Origin: Mucilaginibacter sp. UR6-1
Lineage (GTDB): Bacteria > Bacteroidota > Bacteroidia > Sphingobacteriales > Sphingobacteriaceae
Reading direction: 5' to 3'
Assembly: GCF_020880975.1 (NCBI RefSeq)
Contig: NZ_JAJIWP010000001.1
Span: 806,001-870,000, forward strand
Length of the DNA: 64,000 bases
Below the pieces are notes generated by a model. The model saw nothing but the letters and a program-made list of their open reading frames with translations. It searched no databases and had not been told where the DNA came from. How positions within the stretch are numbered: position 1 is the first letter of the stretch; each line of letters opens with the position of its first letter. A program made the position numbers and the translations under genes. Of this stretch, positions 1 through 9,743 are shown piece after piece.

Positions 1-44
1 AGATCACACAAAACTTGATGCCTTTGGGCGGCTACGGCTGTTAA
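1..44 (+). CDS. possible 3' end of an upstream gene (truncated by window edge)
   Basis: An open frame enters from the left edge and stops at 42-44, ending in NLMPLGGYGC. A second frame also stays open for a few codons longer (ending LRLLKG), so the frame is not certain. A hairpin-plus-U-tract terminator follows immediately, which supports a plus-strand gene ending here. Too little is present to name a product. Confidence 0.3.
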   Translation, partial: ITQNLMPLGGYGC

Positions 45-51
45 AAGGTTA

Positions 52-90
52 AAAACGGAAGCTGAATCGAACAGAGGAGGCTTCCGTTTT
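52..90 (+). terminator. intrinsic terminator
   Basis: An 11-bp perfect inverted repeat (AAAACGGAAGC at 52-62, GCTTCCGTTTT at 80-90) with a 17-nt loop; the 3' arm ends in TTTT and continues T-rich. It would end transcription from the gene left of the window. Confidence 0.7.
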
Positions 91-207
91 GCTTTTATAG
101 CTATTTTTGCTTGATCAAGTATTATCTTTAGGTTGATTTTATTGCCTCTAAAATAAAATTAACTGTTTGATGGTTATAATGTTATCTGTTTATCAAAAAC
201 ATTATTC

Positions 208-915
208 ATGAAGACCATCATCTTGTCTGTTTTAACAGCCATCACACTAACCACTGGTTTGCATCAGCAAAGCTATTCATCAACTAAAAAATATATCCAC
301 ACCGTGGCACCTGCTATTGAAGGTTGGTATTTCAGGGCTATAAGCGGCTATCCGGCTGCAATTAGTTTTGAATTGGTAGTGCTATTTAAAAATGGCGAAT
401 ACCTTGAGGTAGGTGATGAGCCCGTTGAAACCATCGATGTGGCCGCGTCAAAAAAATCACGGCCGAAAGCATGGGGAACATGGAAAAAAACTGGCGCTAC
501 ATTTTATCTCACCAACTCGAAAAACCAAACACATGATTACAAACTTGGGGCAGGCAACTGGTTCCCGGCATTTGCATACAGTGCATCATTACCGCTAAAA
601 AAGGGCTATGAAAAAGCCACCGGCGGAGATTATGGTAATGGTACAATAGCGTTAACCATCAACAAAATAAATTTTATTGATGCCACGCATTTTACAACAG
701 GCAGCAACAGCGGCATATCAACGCCAAATGCTAAAGCAGGCAAGGTAACCAGCGCTAAAGGCACCTACAAAATTTCGGCACATGCCATTACGTTTACTTA
801 TGATGATGGTAAAACAGTCACCAAATCATTCGCAATGGGTGCATCAGGCTCACCGGCAAAGGCTACCAATACCATGATATTTATTGGCGGCGATCCGTTT
901 ACTGATACCGAATAA
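208..915 (+). CDS. exported protein of unknown function
   Basis: A 235-residue protein that starts with a short basic end and a hydrophobic stretch (ILSVLTAITLTTGL), which reads as a secretion signal. The body is rich in Gly, Thr, Lys and aromatic residues. It contains two similar blocks of the type GTWKKTG..FYLTN (about residues 90-103) and GTYKIS..ITFTYDDGKT (about 186-204), suggesting a beta-sandwich or lipocalin-like fold built on a repeated unit. I recognise no catalytic motif and no named family. It stands alone, 60 bp before the PhoH gene on the same strand. Being a real gene is well supported; the function is unknown. Confidence 0.75.
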   Translation: MKTIILSVLTAITLTTGLHQQSYSSTKKYIHTVAPAIEGWYFRAISGYPAAISFELVVLFKNGEYLEVGDEPVETIDVAASKKSRPKAWGTWKKTGATFYLTNSKNQTHDYKLGAGNWFPAFAYSASLPLKKGYEKATGGDYGNGTIALTINKINFIDATHFTTGSNSGISTPNAKAGKVTSAKGTYKISAHAITFTYDDGKTVTKSFAMGASGSPAKATNTMIFIGGDPFTDTE

Positions 916-976
916 TGCCGTACATATCAAAGTGGCTCTTGCTTTTCTGCAACATTAATTCCTAATTTAGTAGGAT

Positions 977-2326
977 ATGGCAAAGGAAGGCAGGAGCAGG
1001 CAGGCTTCACAAAAAAAGATATTTGTACTTGATACTTCGGTTATTTTATATGATCATAACGCGTTTGAGAGCTTTCAGGAGCACGATGTAGCCATCCCGG
1101 TTGAGGTGCTTGAGGAGCTTGATAATAAAAAGAATGGTAACGATACCCGTAATTTTGAAGCCCGGAGTTTTTTAAGGCTGATAGATGATGTATCGCGCGA
1201 TAATCTGCTGAATGAGTGGACACCTCTAAAGAAAAAAGGGTTGGGCAGCTTTAAGGTGATCATGAATACCACGGCCACCAAAGATGCCGAGAAAATATTT
1301 GGTTCAGAAAAAACAGACCATCGTATACTTAATGCCGCGCTGAGCGTTCAGGAGGAATATCCTCAAAAAAAGGTGATACTGGTATCAAAGGATATTTGCC
1401 TGCGCCTGAAAGCCAAATCGCTTAACATTAATGCCGAGGATTACGAAACCGGCAAGGTTAAAAACGTTGGCGAGCTTTACACCGGCGTTACCGCGGTTGA
1501 TAAAACTACTGAAAAATTTATCGGTCAGCTTAACAAGCAGCTAACCCTGTCAAACGGAATGCTTGATCCTGATGTGTATAAGAGCAATCACTTTTACATA
1601 TTTAACAGTAAAAAAGCATCATCTGCTGCATTTTATAATGCCAATAACCAACAGCTTGAAAAAGTTACAGAGCAGCCCGTGCTCAATATCTTCCCCCGAA
1701 ATACCGAGCAGGCTTTGGCCATTCATGCCCTGCTGCATCCGGATATTAAATTGGTAACCATTCAGGGTAATGCCGGTACAGGTAAAACCTTATTGGCTTT
1801 GGCCAGCGCACTTGAGCAGCGTAAGTTTTACCGGCAAATTTATGTAACCAGGCCAATAGTGCCGCTAAGTAATAAGGATATTGGTTTTTTGCCTGGCGAT
1901 GTAAAATCAAAGATAGACCCTTATATGGCTCCGATATGGGATAACCTGAAATTCATCAAGGATCAATTCGCCGGTGACGAAAAAATGCAGGCCAAGATTG
2001 ATGAACTGGTGAGCAATGATAAAATAACCATTACCCCGCTGGCCTTTATCCGCGGGCGTACATTGAGTAAGATATTTTTTATTGTTGACGAAGCGCAGAA
2101 CCTTACCCCGCATGAAGTAAAAACCATTATATCAAGGGCCGGAGAGAACAGCAAATTTGTTTTTACCGGGGATATTTACCAGATAGACACACCTTATATG
2201 GATGCGGAGAGTAACGGCCTGTCGTATCTTATAGACAAGGCGAAGAATCATCCGCTGTACGCGCATATTACCCTGCAAAAAGGCGAGCGCAGTGAATTGG
2301 CTAATTTGGCTACGCAGTTATTGTAA
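977..2326 (+). CDS. PIN domain-PhoH family ATPase
   Basis: This 449-residue protein fuses an N-terminal PIN nuclease-like domain (FVLDTSVILYDHNAF at about 17-31, then EVLEEL near 43-48) to a C-terminal PhoH ATPase. The Walker A motif is GNAGTGKT near residue 264 and Walker B is FIVDEAQN near 367-374, followed by the PhoH-typical FTGDIYQID. The layout matches the YlaK/PhoH2 group, for which RNA-unwinding and RNase activity has been described in relatives; the cellular role here is inferred only. It is cytoplasmic. Its stop overlaps the end of the convergent FUSC gene by 9 bp, with no terminator between them. Confidence 0.93.
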   Translation: MAKEGRSRQASQKKIFVLDTSVILYDHNAFESFQEHDVAIPVEVLEELDNKKNGNDTRNFEARSFLRLIDDVSRDNLLNEWTPLKKKGLGSFKVIMNTTATKDAEKIFGSEKTDHRILNAALSVQEEYPQKKVILVSKDICLRLKAKSLNINAEDYETGKVKNVGELYTGVTAVDKTTEKFIGQLNKQLTLSNGMLDPDVYKSNHFYIFNSKKASSAAFYNANNQQLEKVTEQPVLNIFPRNTEQALAIHALLHPDIKLVTIQGNAGTGKTLLALASALEQRKFYRQIYVTRPIVPLSNKDIGFLPGDVKSKIDPYMAPIWDNLKFIKDQFAGDEKMQAKIDELVSNDKITITPLAFIRGRTLSKIFFIVDEAQNLTPHEVKTIISRAGENSKFVFTGDIYQIDTPYMDAESNGLSYLIDKAKNHPLYAHITLQKGERSELANLATQLL

Positions 2327-4495
2327 AATACTGTCGGTTATTTTAATAACGTCGTTACTTATCTTATTAATAAAATCGAGTTGTTCTTTAAGCAGATTAT
2401 CGTCGGCTGATGGCGGCGCGTGTTCGGCCAGGGGCTCTTCGGTAAGCTGTTTTGCTATCTTAAATTCGGCAACGGGGCCAAAAAGTTTTTTACTGGCATC
2501 ATTAAGTACAGCAATACTCTTTTTAACAGATCGTATGGCATCAGGCCTTGCGCGGCGTGCCGGTTTACCCATTATTGACGCGGCAATTGTAGCTATATAC
2601 GATGACAGGATATGGTTCAATACTACAAACTTATGTACATCCTTTATCTTTACCTGCTTGCTTTTCGGTTCAGACGTCATGCGTTGAAACGCTGCTGATA
2701 AATTGGCCGATTGTACAAACACATCCTTGCGGGCAAGCTTATATTCGGTTACATCAATATTATTGCCGGCTATGCTGTAACCTATCTTTGCCAGGTAATT
2801 GGCATTGGCGTTGATAACATCGCGCAGGTTCTCTTTGATTTGTTCAAACTCCCAGGATGGAAAAACAAAATAACTGGCAATAAACGCAACAGACGAACCT
2901 ATTATAGTATCCAGTATACGCTCCTGCACAATATTATAACCACCTATACCTATAAATTTTAGCATGATAAGCACAAAAGGCGTCATAAATATTACGCTTA
3001 CAATATAGTTGAGCCTTGTAAAGCTGTAAGTACCTATCATCAGCACAATCATGAGGCCGAACAATACGTTGTCATTACTTACTAATGCCAATATCAACAC
3101 ACCAATTATACCGCCCACTATGGTACCTATCAGCCTGTGGTAATTGCGCTCTTTTGATAAACTGAAACCCGGTTTCAGGATCACGATAATGGTAAGCAAT
3201 ATCCAGTAACTATGGTGGCTCGGCGCAAAAAATTTAGCGATAACAAACCCCACAAAGCATACTAACGATACACGCAAGGCATGTTTAAAGGCTGATGAGT
3301 TCATGCTCAGGTTATCAAAAAATATATGCAAGGCATAATCCTGATGCGTAACAAATTTTGAGTATTCTATTTTTCCTTGTTTCTCAAACAATAGTTTAGA
3401 TGAGCTTGAATTATAATAATCATATATATTATGGATCTTTTGGTTCAGATCGCGAATATTGATAAGTATCTTTTTTAAAACCAACGTACTGCCGCTGCCT
3501 GCTTTATTGCCGGCTTCATCAATCATCAGTTTAATTTTTTCCAGATCTTTACTTAGGTCAAGCACCCGTTTATTACGCAGGTTGGAGAGTACCATGAAGG
3601 CCACATTGTCCACCTCGTCGGCCATTTTGTATATTACTTTATGAATAGCAGGCAAAACTTCGCTATCCTTAAAACTTTCGCGAATGTGCCCGTAATCATA
3701 ATGCGTTGCCATCACCTGTTCAAACATATCAACCAGGTCAACAAATGTCAGTACTAATATCCGGCTGGCGTTGGTTGATTCTTTAACGGTTATACGGCTT
3801 TTAAATAATATTTCCCTCACCGCGTCCTGATGGGTACTTACATGTACCTGCTGGGCAACAAGCTTACGGTAGTTTTCGTCAATATCTGTATTAACATCGT
3901 AAAAATCAGCCTTAATACGTAAAAAACGGGCTATATCGCCAATACTTTCACCAAGCGTTTGCTGTGCGGCACGGTATGGCCTTATCCTAAAAAACAGCAA
4001 ACTGAACAGCGTATACCAAATGCCGCCAACCAGCAGGGTTAAGCTAACCTCCAGCACTTCGCCGGGTTGGGTATCCTTACCCATCATAAAAACCATGGCC
4101 AGCAGGGCGGCTGTACCTACTGATGCTGCACGGTTACCATATACAATAAGTAGTGAAAATATAAAGCTGAACAGCGTAATTTCAACCCCGAGGGCGATGA
4201 TATTTAAACGGGCAAAACCTGTTATAAGCGATACCAGGAACAGGCATATATTACCCAGCCCCATAGCATTACGTTTATGCACAACCGGGCCCGGACTATC
4301 AATTACCGACATGCACAGCGCGCCAAGCGAAAGCGTAAAGCCTATATCTAACAAACCAAACTGCAGCAGCAGCAGCGAGGGGAATAATATACCGGCCGTA
4401 TAGCGTAACCCATCCGAGAAATACTGGCTGTAAAAAAAGCTTTTAACCTCCCGTTGCTGCGAATTATTAATAGGATTGGATATACTGAGTGCCAC
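2318..4495 (-). CDS. FUSC family inner-membrane protein (YccS/YhfK-like)
   Basis: A 725-residue membrane protein with two hydrophobic blocks of several helices each (about residues 30-170 and 410-560), separated by a large hydrophilic, helical region and followed by a soluble C-terminal tail. This two-block layout is that of the FUSC superfamily, which includes aromatic-acid efflux proteins and YccS. The substrate cannot be read from the sequence. The start was placed at the ATG giving MALSISN; the gene is divergent from ppc across a 185-bp spacer and convergent with, and overlapping, phoH. Family confidence is high, transport function is inference. Confidence 0.85.
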   Translation of the reverse strand: MALSISNPINNSQQREVKSFFYSQYFSDGLRYTAGILFPSLLLLQFGLLDIGFTLSLGALCMSVIDSPGPVVHKRNAMGLGNICLFLVSLITGFARLNIIALGVEITLFSFIFSLLIVYGNRAASVGTAALLAMVFMMGKDTQPGEVLEVSLTLLVGGIWYTLFSLLFFRIRPYRAAQQTLGESIGDIARFLRIKADFYDVNTDIDENYRKLVAQQVHVSTHQDAVREILFKSRITVKESTNASRILVLTFVDLVDMFEQVMATHYDYGHIRESFKDSEVLPAIHKVIYKMADEVDNVAFMVLSNLRNKRVLDLSKDLEKIKLMIDEAGNKAGSGSTLVLKKILINIRDLNQKIHNIYDYYNSSSSKLLFEKQGKIEYSKFVTHQDYALHIFFDNLSMNSSAFKHALRVSLVCFVGFVIAKFFAPSHHSYWILLTIIVILKPGFSLSKERNYHRLIGTIVGGIIGVLILALVSNDNVLFGLMIVLMIGTYSFTRLNYIVSVIFMTPFVLIMLKFIGIGGYNIVQERILDTIIGSSVAFIASYFVFPSWEFEQIKENLRDVINANANYLAKIGYSIAGNNIDVTEYKLARKDVFVQSANLSAAFQRMTSEPKSKQVKIKDVHKFVVLNHILSSYIATIAASIMGKPARRARPDAIRSVKKSIAVLNDASKKLFGPVAEFKIAKQLTEEPLAEHAPPSADDNLLKEQLDFINKISNDVIKITDSILQ

Positions 4496-4680
4496 TGCGC
4501 AAATTTAAGTATTTTATTCGTTGATATTATTTATACCATTATTATGTCTTTTTGATTGATAAATGACTATAAAATTTAACAAACAAGCCGTTTTTTGCCG
4601 AATTTATTTAAATTCACGCCGATAATGGCCGCGTACGATACTGTACTGGTCTGTTTTGCCCCAAACATTCAACAATAACT

Positions 4681-7263
4681 ATGTCCGCATCGTTAAAATT
4701 AAGCCAAAGAGAAGCAACTTTTAACAACGAAGTTGTTGCCCGCTTTGAGTTATATAACAGTTTGTTTCAAACACTTCCGTTTTACCAGGTTAAAGAAATT
4801 GGCATTTTGCTGCCATTTTTTACAGCCCATTGCGAGCAGGGAGTTAACGCCGGTTTATCGCCGGAGGAGATCATCAATTCTTTCTTCAGTAAAAACGTAC
4901 CCGATATTGACCATGAAGAACAGATAAACCGGATGTTCCGCCTGTTGCAATACATAGAGCGCCAGGTTGTGCTTTTTGATGCCATTGAGGATTCATCATT
5001 CGGCAAGATAGGTCGCGCGGCGGATGCCGGTACATTACAGAGCTTATTACAGCAAGCCAACATCAGTGATCAGGCCCGTAAGGATATCAGTGAGAAATTA
5101 AAGGAAACATCGTTAAGGCTGGTGCTTACCGCGCATCCAACGCAGTTTTATCCCGGTACAGTGCTTGGCATCATGACGGACTTGATTGAGGCGCTGAAGC
5201 ATAATGATATTAACACTATCGATGAATTGCTGCAGCAATTAGGCAAAACGCCGTTCTTCAACAAAACATCGCCAACACCGGTTGACGAGGCTACCAGCCT
5301 TATCTGGTTCATGGAAAATATATTTTACCATGCGCTATCAGGTATACAAACTACGCTTGAAGAAGAGTTTGATATTGATATAGTCGCCAAAAACCAAATA
5401 CTTGAGCTGGGCTTTTGGCCGGGCGGCGACCGCGACGGCAATCCTAATGTTGTTACTGAAACTACCCGTTCGGTAGTTCGCATATTAAGGCAGGTATTAT
5501 TCAGATGCTATTACCGTGATTATAAGGTTTTAAAACGCCGCATCACTTTCCGTGGGTTTGATAAAAAGCTGGATAGCCTTGAAAAGCTGTTATATCAAAA
5601 TGCCTTTAACCCGCAGCGCGATCCGCATGATGTGCAGGACGAATTGCTTGAAATACTGAACTCGATACGTGATACCTTGATTAAAGATCACGACAGCTTG
5701 TTCCTGGACATTGTGGAAGGCATGATACGTAAGGTACGCCTGTTTGGTTGTTACTTTGCCACGCTTGACATAAGGCAGGATAGCCGCGTGCTGCGCAGCG
5801 TATTTAAATATGGCAGCGAGCAGATCAGCGAAACCGGCATTAAACCTGATTATTTTGAACTGGATGAAGCTAAAAAGTTAAAGAACATCAAATTCAACGA
5901 GGCTGATTTTATTTGCCCGGATGATGCTGACGAAATGACCAAGGATACGCTGAATACCATTCGTCTTGTCAAAAAGATCCAGCATAATAATGGTGAAAAA
6001 GCTTGTCAGCGTTTTATCATCAGTAACTGCCAGCAGGCATCAGATATTTTACAACTGATAGACCTGTTTTTGTGGAGCGGTTGGGAAAAAGACAATCTTA
6101 CCATTGATTTTGTACCGCTTTTTGAAACGGTGAACGATTTGAAACACGCCGCCGATGTGATGGAAAAATTATATACCCATCCATTTTATAAGGAGCATCT
6201 TAAACAGCGCGATAATTCACAAACCATTATGCTTGGTTTCTCTGACAGTACTAAGGATGGTGGTTACCTGATGGCCAACTGGTCTATCTACAAGGCCAAG
6301 GTTGAGCTTACATCAATGGCGCGTAAATATGGTATAGATCTGTCGTTTTTTGATGGCAGGGGCGGCCCACCGGCACGCGGTGGTGGTAAAACGCACCGCT
6401 TTTACTCGTCAATGGGGCAGGAGATAGCCAACAAGCACATACAGCTTACCATACAGGGGCAAACTGTTAGCTCACAATATGGCTCGGTTGAAACCGCAAG
6501 GTTCAATATGGAGCAGTTGATACATGCAGGTATTGTATCGGCTCTGCATCCAAACCAGCACGATTTGCTTGATGCCAAACACAAAGCGCTTATAAGTGAT
6601 ATGGCTGATGAAAGCTACAGTTTATTTATGGCGCTGCGTGAGCATCCGTTATTTACGGAGTATCTCGAAAAGTTCAGCCCGATAAAACTGTTATCGCTGG
6701 TAAATATCAGCAGCCGCCCAACAAAACGTAATTCTGATTCAAAACTACGCCTTGAGGATTTACGTGCTATAAGTTTTGTAACCGCCTGGAGCCAGTTAAA
6801 ACAAAGTATACCAGGTTTTTATGGTGTAGGTACTGCCCTTAAAAAAATGAAGGACGAAGGCAAATGGGAGCAGGTTAAAGAGTTGTATACAGGTTCGGGC
6901 TTTTTCCGCACCATGCTGGATAATTGCATGATGTCAATGTCGAAATCAGATTTCAGGGTAACCGCTCATTTGGAGAAAGACGAAAAATTCGGTGATTTTT
7001 GGAAAATGCTGAAGAACGAATTTGATCTTACTAAAAGTATGCTGCTTGACCTTACCGGCGCTGAAGTTTTAATGGCCGACTACCCGGTTGAGCGCCGCTC
7101 AATAGCTATCCGCGAAAAGATCGTGCTGCCGCTGGTGGTAATACAACACTATGCGCTTGGTTTACTTAACAAAAATGAAAACAGCGAATTAACTGAAGTT
7201 TATAATAAGCTGGCTATCAGAACAGTATATGGTATAGTTAATGCCGGCCGCAACCTGGCTTAA
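4681..7263 (+). CDS. ppc: phosphoenolpyruvate carboxylase
   Basis: An 860-residue cytoplasmic enzyme that carboxylates phosphoenolpyruvate with bicarbonate to oxaloacetate, refilling the citric acid cycle. Signatures seen: LVLTAHPTQ with the catalytic His at about residue 152, GFWPGGDRDGNPN near 243-255, GFSDSTKDGGYLMANW near 518-533, and the Gly-rich FFDGRGGPPARGGG. The length fits the bacterial family (about 860-930). The start ATG at 4681 gives MSASLKLSQRE. It is monocistronic by appearance, divergent from FUSC, with no clear terminator before the next gene 84 bp away. Confidence 0.97.
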   Translation: MSASLKLSQREATFNNEVVARFELYNSLFQTLPFYQVKEIGILLPFFTAHCEQGVNAGLSPEEIINSFFSKNVPDIDHEEQINRMFRLLQYIERQVVLFDAIEDSSFGKIGRAADAGTLQSLLQQANISDQARKDISEKLKETSLRLVLTAHPTQFYPGTVLGIMTDLIEALKHNDINTIDELLQQLGKTPFFNKTSPTPVDEATSLIWFMENIFYHALSGIQTTLEEEFDIDIVAKNQILELGFWPGGDRDGNPNVVTETTRSVVRILRQVLFRCYYRDYKVLKRRITFRGFDKKLDSLEKLLYQNAFNPQRDPHDVQDELLEILNSIRDTLIKDHDSLFLDIVEGMIRKVRLFGCYFATLDIRQDSRVLRSVFKYGSEQISETGIKPDYFELDEAKKLKNIKFNEADFICPDDADEMTKDTLNTIRLVKKIQHNNGEKACQRFIISNCQQASDILQLIDLFLWSGWEKDNLTIDFVPLFETVNDLKHAADVMEKLYTHPFYKEHLKQRDNSQTIMLGFSDSTKDGGYLMANWSIYKAKVELTSMARKYGIDLSFFDGRGGPPARGGGKTHRFYSSMGQEIANKHIQLTIQGQTVSSQYGSVETARFNMEQLIHAGIVSALHPNQHDLLDAKHKALISDMADESYSLFMALREHPLFTEYLEKFSPIKLLSLVNISSRPTKRNSDSKLRLEDLRAISFVTAWSQLKQSIPGFYGVGTALKKMKDEGKWEQVKELYTGSGFFRTMLDNCMMSMSKSDFRVTAHLEKDEKFGDFWKMLKNEFDLTKSMLLDLTGAEVLMADYPVERRSIAIREKIVLPLVVIQHYALGLLNKNENSELTEVYNKLAIRTVYGIVNAGRNLA

Positions 7264-7285
7264 TTAAGTATGCTTTTGTCATTCT

Positions 7286-7312
7286 TTTGTAAACCTAACC
7301 GGTATAAATTTG
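7286..7312 (+). promoter_or_regulatory. candidate Bacteroidota-type promoter for the DUF4142 gene
   Basis: TAAATTTG at 7305-7312 matches the -7 consensus TAnnTTTG. A TTTG at 7286-7289 is a possible -33 element, but the 15-bp spacer is slightly short. The start codon lies 35 bp downstream. Confidence 0.4.
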
Positions 7313-7346
7313 TTATGTACTAATTATACATATACAATTTTATACC

Positions 7347-7880
7347 ATGAGAAGAGCAGTGGCCATAGGTTTACTATTTTTGGCAGTTATTGGTTTAGGG
7401 GCCTGCAAGGATAAGCGTAAGGCGCAGAATTATAATTTGCATGTTTTGGTTGATGATGACGGACTTGCTTTTATACGTAAGGCGGCCGAATCAGGTATTG
7501 CGGAGGTCGAGGCATCTAACATAGCCAAAGCAACATCTAAAAATCAGCAGGTGGTTAAATTCGCTACCATGCTTGCAGATCAGCATGCTGCTATAAATGA
7601 AGAACTGAAAACGCTGCAAACCCGCAATATGGTATCAACTAATGATACCATTAGCCTTGAAAAGCAACAAGCCATTGCCGACCTTGCCAAAAATACCGGT
7701 GTAGAGTTTGACCGTAAGTACATCAACATGATGGTGAAAGACCATGAGGAGGCGGTAAAGATATTTAGCAGCGGCACAAGTATCCGTATATCATCAGTAA
7801 ATAAATTCGCTAACAAACATTTGGCCGAATTAAAAGCGCACCTTGATACAGCAAAGCAAATAAGCGCGAGCTTAAAATAA
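7347..7880 (+). CDS. DUF4142 family lipoprotein
   Basis: A 177-residue protein with a lipoprotein signal (hydrophobic stretch ending LGAC, lipidated Cys at residue 20), so it is probably anchored in the periplasm or outer membrane. The mature part is helical, with FIRKAAESGIAEVEASNIAKA, VVKFATMLADQH and the later MMVKDHEEAVKIF: the paired helical pattern of DUF4142, a ferritin-like four-helix family of unknown function. It overlaps the convergent DUF763 gene by 9 bp at its stop. Confidence 0.88.
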   Translation: MRRAVAIGLLFLAVIGLGACKDKRKAQNYNLHVLVDDDGLAFIRKAAESGIAEVEASNIAKATSKNQQVVKFATMLADQHAAINEELKTLQTRNMVSTNDTISLEKQQAIADLAKNTGVEFDRKYINMMVKDHEEAVKIFSSGTSIRISSVNKFANKHLAELKAHLDTAKQISASLK

Positions 7881-9074
7881 TTTAAGCTGTTGTTGCATGG
7901 GTGGCCGCTCCTTACCAAAAACGGTGCGGCCGCCATATTTCCATGAATTCTGCCTTTCCTGTTCTATTACCTTTTCAAAATTCGAGTTAGGTATAAAATT
8001 CTTTTCAGCTTGCTCGGTTATTTTCGAGAGGCGCTTTATGGCCTCATTTTTATCATTATTACCCAACTTTGAGCGGTGTACAGCTTTTTGTAACACACCA
8101 ATGGTTTCATCATACACCTTGATAGGTACCGGGAAGGGGTGGCCATCCTTGCCGCCATGCGCAAAGGAGAAACGGGCCGGATCTTTAAACCGCGAAGGTG
8201 TGCCATGTATTACCTCGCTAACCAGTGCTAATGATTGTAAAGTGCGTGGCCCAAGTCCTTGTAGTAACAGCAGGTCTTCAAAATCAGCAGGCTGTTTTTC
8301 ATGCGCCAGCCATAGTACAGTGCCCAACCTCTTCATGTCTACATTCTCTGCCCGTACCTCGTGATGATCAGGCATAACCAGGTGCTTTATTTCGTTAAGC
8401 ATTATTTCGGGCTTTTCGGCTGCTATCTGCATAATGCCCTTGCGTAACGGAGCTGCTGTTTTATCGGCCAGGTTTAATATATAACCAGTATTATGCCCGT
8501 AAACAAAAGTATGCGGATCATCAACGAAGGATTGCAGCTCCTCCGAATGCCAATGGTAACGCCTCGCGGTTTTAGTATCAGCCCGCATACCTTGCTGTAC
8601 TACACACCATTGCCCGGTATCAGTTAAAATAAAGTTATGTGTATAAAGCTGAAAGCCATCCTGAACCGCGGTATTGTCTATTTTGGCGCTTAACTTACTG
8701 CAACGTACCAGTTCGGTGCTGTTAAGCCCGGTACTTTCACATACCTTTAAAAGTTCGGCAGGCGTATTGGTGGAGTGTTTGCCCTTGCCGCCGCAAATAT
8801 AAATACCCAGCTCGCGGCTTAATGGGTTTACCGCCCTTTTTAAAGCACCCATTACTGATGTGGTGATACCGGATGAGTGCCAGTCCATGCCCATTACCGC
8901 CCCCAGGCTTTGAAACCAAAACGGGTCGCTTAACCTGCGAATAACTTCCTGCTTGCCATAATCGGTCACAATGTTTTCAACTATAGCCAGGCCAAGCTTA
9001 GCCATGCGTTCGGCAAGCCAAACAGGCACGTATCCATAGTGGAGCGGGAGATCGGCATTACCGGCGCGTTTCAT
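7872..9074 (-). CDS. DUF763 domain protein
   Basis: A 400-residue cytoplasmic protein beginning MKRAGNADLPLHYG, which I recognise as DUF763. A helix-hairpin-helix-like stretch (LLLLQGLGPRTLQSLALV, about residues 266-283) suggests nucleic-acid contact. A conserved-looking segment RRYHWHSEELQ lies near 169-179. The biochemical role of the family is unknown to me. It overlaps the preceding convergent gene by 9 bp and is divergent from the acetyltransferase gene. Confidence 0.85.
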   Translation of the reverse strand: MKRAGNADLPLHYGYVPVWLAERMAKLGLAIVENIVTDYGKQEVIRRLSDPFWFQSLGAVMGMDWHSSGITTSVMGALKRAVNPLSRELGIYICGGKGKHSTNTPAELLKVCESTGLNSTELVRCSKLSAKIDNTAVQDGFQLYTHNFILTDTGQWCVVQQGMRADTKTARRYHWHSEELQSFVDDPHTFVYGHNTGYILNLADKTAAPLRKGIMQIAAEKPEIMLNEIKHLVMPDHHEVRAENVDMKRLGTVLWLAHEKQPADFEDLLLLQGLGPRTLQSLALVSEVIHGTPSRFKDPARFSFAHGGKDGHPFPVPIKVYDETIGVLQKAVHRSKLGNNDKNEAIKRLSKITEQAEKNFIPNSNFEKVIEQERQNSWKYGGRTVFGKERPPMQQQLKLF

Positions 9075-9178
9075 ACTAACAAATTTAGCATTTATTTATA
9101 TAGATGTAGAGTATGTTCAATTATTGTTATTCGATTTATGGCTGCTAACAGCAAATACATATATTAGCATTGTATACC

Positions 9179-9730
9179 ATGAAAACCGAACGACAAAAAA
9201 TGCTTGATGGCGAGCTATACATAGCCGCCGATGCTGAACTAACCGAGATGCGAGAACGAGCCCGGCAACTGCTGCATCAGTACAACCAGATGATAGCATC
9301 GCCAACGGAAGAAAAGACCGGCGTATTGAAACAACTCCTGAGTAAATGTTCAACAATTGACATACAGCCACCGTTTTTTTGCGATTATGGCACCAATATT
9401 ATTGCCGGCGACAACCTGTTTATGAACTTTAACTGCGTGGTATTGGATTGCGCTTTGGTAACCATTGGCAACAATGTGCAGTTTGGCCCATATATTCAGG
9501 TGTATACAGCAACCCACCCGTTGGTAGCAGCCGAACGCATTAAAGGGCCGGAGCTGGCTAAACCCATAACCATTGGCGATAATGTTTGGATAGGCGGTGG
9601 GGCAATTATTTGTCCGGGTGTAACTATTGGCGAAAATACCACCATTGGCTCGGGCAGTGTGGTAACCCGGGATGTGCCGGCCAATGTTTTTGCCGCGGGA
9701 AATCCCTGCCGTGTAATCAAGAATCTTTAA
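9179..9730 (+). CDS. maltose/galactoside-type sugar O-acetyltransferase
   Basis: A left-handed beta-helix acyltransferase of 183 residues. The N-terminus MKTERQKMLDGELY and the hexapeptide-repeat region (DYGTNIIAGDNLFMNFNCV through VWIGGGAIICPGVTIG) match the maltose acetyltransferase family, which transfers acetyl from acetyl-CoA to a sugar hydroxyl. The catalytic His is expected in YTATHPL. I chose ATG 9179 over the in-frame TTG at 9170 because the family starts at MKTERQKML. It is followed 13 bp later by the SMP-30 gene and may be co-transcribed with it. Confidence 0.9.
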   Translation: MKTERQKMLDGELYIAADAELTEMRERARQLLHQYNQMIASPTEEKTGVLKQLLSKCSTIDIQPPFFCDYGTNIIAGDNLFMNFNCVVLDCALVTIGNNVQFGPYIQVYTATHPLVAAERIKGPELAKPITIGDNVWIGGGAIICPGVTIGENTTIGSGSVVTRDVPANVFAAGNPCRVIKNL

Positions 9731-9743
9731 CTAAAAACTTTAT

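Noticed and set aside
2292-2687. A 131-codon plus-strand frame after the PhoH gene
   Set aside because: It lies opposite the conserved C-terminal part of the FUSC gene and has no recognisable features.
7897-8364. A 155-codon plus-strand frame opposite the DUF763 gene
   Set aside because: It is antisense to a well-supported gene, with a composition (many Ser, Cys, Phe) typical of shadow frames.
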